Made by a program: the position numbers and the translations under genes | Notes under the pieces: model-generated | Told to the model about the DNA's origin: nothing | The model's input: only the letters and a program-made list of their open reading frames with translations | Database searches by the model: none | Shown here: piece after piece, positions 61,760-64,000 of the stretch | Numbering within the stretch: position 1 is the first letter of the stretch | How the letters are laid out: each line of letters opens with the position of its first letter | Source: Stutzerimonas chloritidismutans AW-1 | GTDB lineage: Bacteria; Pseudomonadota; Gammaproteobacteria; Pseudomonadales; Pseudomonadaceae | DNA length: 64,000 bases | Assembly: GCF_000495915.1 (NCBI RefSeq) | Contig: NZ_AOFQ01000054.1 | Coordinates: 62,001-126,000 of the forward strand | Direction of reading: 5' to 3'

Positions 61760-64000
61760 CTAGTCCCCCTGAATCTTGCTCAGCAGGTCGCGCGCCAGCT
61801 GCACCGCCTCACTGCGGTGGGTGATGTTGAGCTTCTGGTAGAGGCTGCGGATGTGCGTCTTGATGGTGGTCGGCGCGACGTTGAGGTGATCGGCGATCTG
61901 CTCGTTGGACTGCCCGGCGTGGATCAGGCTCAGCACCTGCCATTCGCGCCGGGTCAGCGGTGAGCGGCGGATCAGCTCGGGGACGTCGGGGCGATTGATG
62001 ATGTCCTGGATCACCGCCTCGTCGAGGGTGATGCGGATGGCGCGGCTGAAATCGCGCTGCTGCTGCGCCAGCTGGATCAAGCGCGCGGCGCGCTGGGCCT
62101 CGGCTTCATCGAGGGTGCGCTCGTGCAGCAGGCACTTGAGCATGCCGATGATCGGCTTGCCGACGCGCAGGAAGCTGCCGATGGCGCCGCTGCCGCTGGC
62201 CAGGGTCATGGCCCGCTGCAGGTGATCCAGCGCCTGCTGGCGCTCCTCGCGCAACCAGTGCAGCTGCGCCAGGAGGATGTGGTTGCGGTTGCGATCCATC
62301 TCCAGACCGTGGCGCTCGGCGTCGGTCAGCAGCTGGCGCAGGATCGGCAGGGCACGCTCCAGCTGCCCCAGCGCCAGGTGGGCACGGGCGTGGTTGCGCG
62401 CATTGAGCTGGGCGAAGTGGTTGGCGCCGCCGCCCACCGGCGGGGCGCTGAGCAGCCACTGGCGGATCGCCTCGCGATCCTGGCTGGAGTCCCAGTAGGC
62501 GAGCATGATCGCGTGGGCATTGGCCAGCCAGTCGATGTGGTAGCGGTCGTCGGCGAGCATCGTCTGCAGCTGAGCGATGTAGTCGGCGCAGGCGTGTTGC
62601 TGGCCGCGGGCGTAGGCGACGCCGGCCAGCAGCGCGTAGCTCTGCAGGCGCCAGCGTGGGTCGTCCAGTTCGTCGAGTATCTGGATACCCTGCAGCGCGC
62701 ACTGCTCGGCGGCGTCCAGCTGGTGCCATTCCAGCAGCACCTGGCCGCGCACCCGGTAGATGAACTCGACGATGGGCGTGGCTTGCAGGTTCTGCTGCTC
62801 GATGTACTGGATGGCGCGCTCCTGCAGGGTATAGGCCTTCTGCAGATGCCCTTGGGCGATGGCGATTTCCGACAGCTGGCCGAGGCTCCAGACCACCAGG
62901 TGCGAGGCATTGATCTCCCGCGCGCGGCGCTCGGCTTCCTCGTACTGTTTCTGCGCCTGCGGCAGTTCGCCCTGAACGAAATGCGCCTCGGCCAGGCCCG
63001 ACATCGCCGCCACCCGTGAGGTGCGCATGATCAGCGGCTCGCGGGTCAGCGCCTCCTGGGCCAGGGCGACGGCGCGCTGCTCGTCGCCCTGGTTCATCGC
63101 GACCTGGGCGCGGACGGCATTGAATTCGCAGACGATGCGCGCCCAGTCCTGCTCGGAGCAGCTGCGCTGCAGCGCCAGCTCGCCGGCCTTGAACCAGCGC
63201 TCGACGTGATCGAACTGATAGGAGTTCTGCGACACCCAGGCCTGCAGCAGGGTGAGCAGCGGCGAGCCGGCGATCACCGCTTCCGGCAGGGTTTCCAGGC
63301 ACTGTTGCAGCAACCCGAGACGACCCTGGCGATAGAACGCCCGCCCGTGGCGCTGCAGGATCTCGTCGACCTGCTGCGGGTCGCCGGCCTGTACGGCATG
63401 GCGCGCGGCTTCCTCGGGCATGTTCTCGGCCAGCAGCGCGGAGGCCGCACGCAGGTGCAACTGGTTGACCCGCTGCGGCTGGTGGGTGCGCAGCTCGCCC
63501 TGGAGGAACACGGCGAACAGCGGGTGATAGCTGTACCAGCGGCGCAGGCTGTCCAGCGGCTGGATGAACAGGCCGCCACGCTCGAGCCGTTCGAGCATCT
63601 CGCGGCCGTGACAGGCCTCGGTCAGACGATCGGCCAGGGCGGCGTCGAAGCGGTCGAGCAGGCAGGTCGCCTCGAGAAAACCGCGTAGGTCCTCGGGCAG
63701 CCCCTCGATCACCTGTTCGCGCATGTAGTCGCGGATGTCCGGGTGGCCGAGCTGCAGGTTCTCCAGGAACAGGTCCATGCCACGGCTGGTCTGCACTTCC
63801 TGCAAGGCCAGCTGCAGCGCGCAGGGCCAGCCACCGATGCGGCGGTTGAGACGCTCGACCTGCTCGCGATTGATGCTGACCGGCACGCCCAGCTCCAGCA
63901 GCGCCTGCACTTCGTCATCCTCGAAGGCCAGCTGGCGCGCGTCGAGCAGCAGCAGCTGATGCTTGACCCGCAGCTCGGCGACACCCAGTTCGGGCAGGCG
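61760..64000 (-). CDS. malT: MalT-type LuxR-family activator (5' end outside window)
   Basis: At least 746 residues; the frame continues to the window edge (RLPELGVAELRVKHQLLLLDARQ-type reading at 64000-63911), so the N-terminal ATPase is missing. Visible parts: STAND winged-helix (GLPEDLRGFLEATCLLDRF), long TPR-like helical region and C-terminal LuxR HTH (PLTRREWQVLSLIHAGQSNEQIADHLNVAPTTIKTHIRSLYQKL). In E. coli MalT activates maltose genes when bound to maltotriose and ATP; the neighbouring glucosidase and MalK-type gene make the same role likely. Confidence 0.9.
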   Translation of the reverse strand, partial: RLPELGVAELRVKHQLLLLDARQLAFEDDEVQALLELGVPVSINREQVERLNRRIGGWPCALQLALQEVQTSRGMDLFLENLQLGHPDIRDYMREQVIEGLPEDLRGFLEATCLLDRFDAALADRLTEACHGREMLERLERGGLFIQPLDSLRRWYSYHPLFAVFLQGELRTHQPQRVNQLHLRAASALLAENMPEEAARHAVQAGDPQQVDEILQRHGRAFYRQGRLGLLQQCLETLPEAVIAGSPLLTLLQAWVSQNSYQFDHVERWFKAGELALQRSCSEQDWARIVCEFNAVRAQVAMNQGDEQRAVALAQEALTREPLIMRTSRVAAMSGLAEAHFVQGELPQAQKQYEEAERRAREINASHLVVWSLGQLSEIAIAQGHLQKAYTLQERAIQYIEQQNLQATPIVEFIYRVRGQVLLEWHQLDAAEQCALQGIQILDELDDPRWRLQSYALLAGVAYARGQQHACADYIAQLQTMLADDRYHIDWLANAHAIMLAYWDSSQDREAIRQWLLSAPPVGGGANHFAQLNARNHARAHLALGQLERALPILRQLLTDAERHGLEMDRNRNHILLAQLHWLREERQQALDHLQRAMTLASGSGAIGSFLRVGKPIIGMLKCLLHERTLDEAEAQRAARLIQLAQQQRDFSRAIRITLDEAVIQDIINRPDVPELIRRSPLTRREWQVLSLIHAGQSNEQIADHLNVAPTTIKTHIRSLYQKLNITHRSEAVQLARDLLSKIQGD

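Overview
The window looks like a chromosomal segment of a Pseudomonas stutzeri-group bacterium (Stutzerimonas). The backbone keeps the pseudomonad order glmM-folP-ftsH / yhbY / greA-carB-carA-dapB-dnaJ-dnaK-grpE / recN / fur / bamE / rnfH-ratA / smpB / lldR-lldP, is GC-rich, and carries a D/L-lactate locus of the lldP-lldEFG-dld type. Species assignment is inference from synteny and protein character; no search was run.

Layout. (1) 1-18.8 kb: housekeeping genes for cell wall, folate, protease FtsH, transcript cleavage factor GreA, carbamoyl phosphate synthase, lysine biosynthesis, Hsp70 chaperones, SOS gene recN, iron regulator Fur, outer-membrane assembly BamE and trans-translation protein SmpB. 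Two expected neighbours are missing: rlmE (between ftsH and yhbY) and a carA-carB spacer gene. A carA attenuator with a leader ORF, a heat-shock promoter before grpE, a LexA box before recN and a G20 tract in the grpE 3' end can be read directly. (2) 18.9-27.7 kb: lactate regulator, permease and two respiratory lactate dehydrogenase systems. (3) 28,323-28,701: tmRNA gene ssrA. (4) 28,702-55,157: a 26.5-kb genomic island inserted in the 3' end of ssrA, bounded by 19-bp direct repeats. It holds a P4-type integrase, a single-chain type ISP restriction-modification enzyme, an AlpA/RepA-like pair, a lipoprotein, a serine resolvase, a complete 8,468-bp Tn5053-family mercury transposon (merRTPFADE + tniRQBA) with a perfect 5-bp target duplication, an integrase-like gene, a MobI-like gene and, next to attR, a compact cluster encoding a Beta-family protein, an sce7726-like nuclease, an HTH protein, an ImmA/IrrE metallopeptidase and a PIN-like protein. 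(5) 55.2-64 kb: NUDIX, LysE exporter, then a maltose/alpha-glucoside region (MalK-type ATPase, GH13 glucosidase, sugar acetyltransferase, GST, MalT-type activator cut by the window edge).

How it works together. The backbone modules are independent housekeeping operons. In the lactate locus, LldR probably blocks lldP through two TGGT-N3-ACCA palindromes, LldP imports lactate, LldEFG oxidises L-lactate and Dld-II oxidises D-lactate. The island preserves ssrA function by restoring the tRNA-like 3' end and supplying its own terminator. Its cargo is defensive: restriction at the left, a candidate multi-gene nuclease/peptidase system at the right. The mercury transposon sits beside a resident resolvase gene, in what is probably that resolvase's res site, which fits the res-site preference known for this family.

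The best candidate for an undescribed system is the five-gene cluster at 50,578-54,318.
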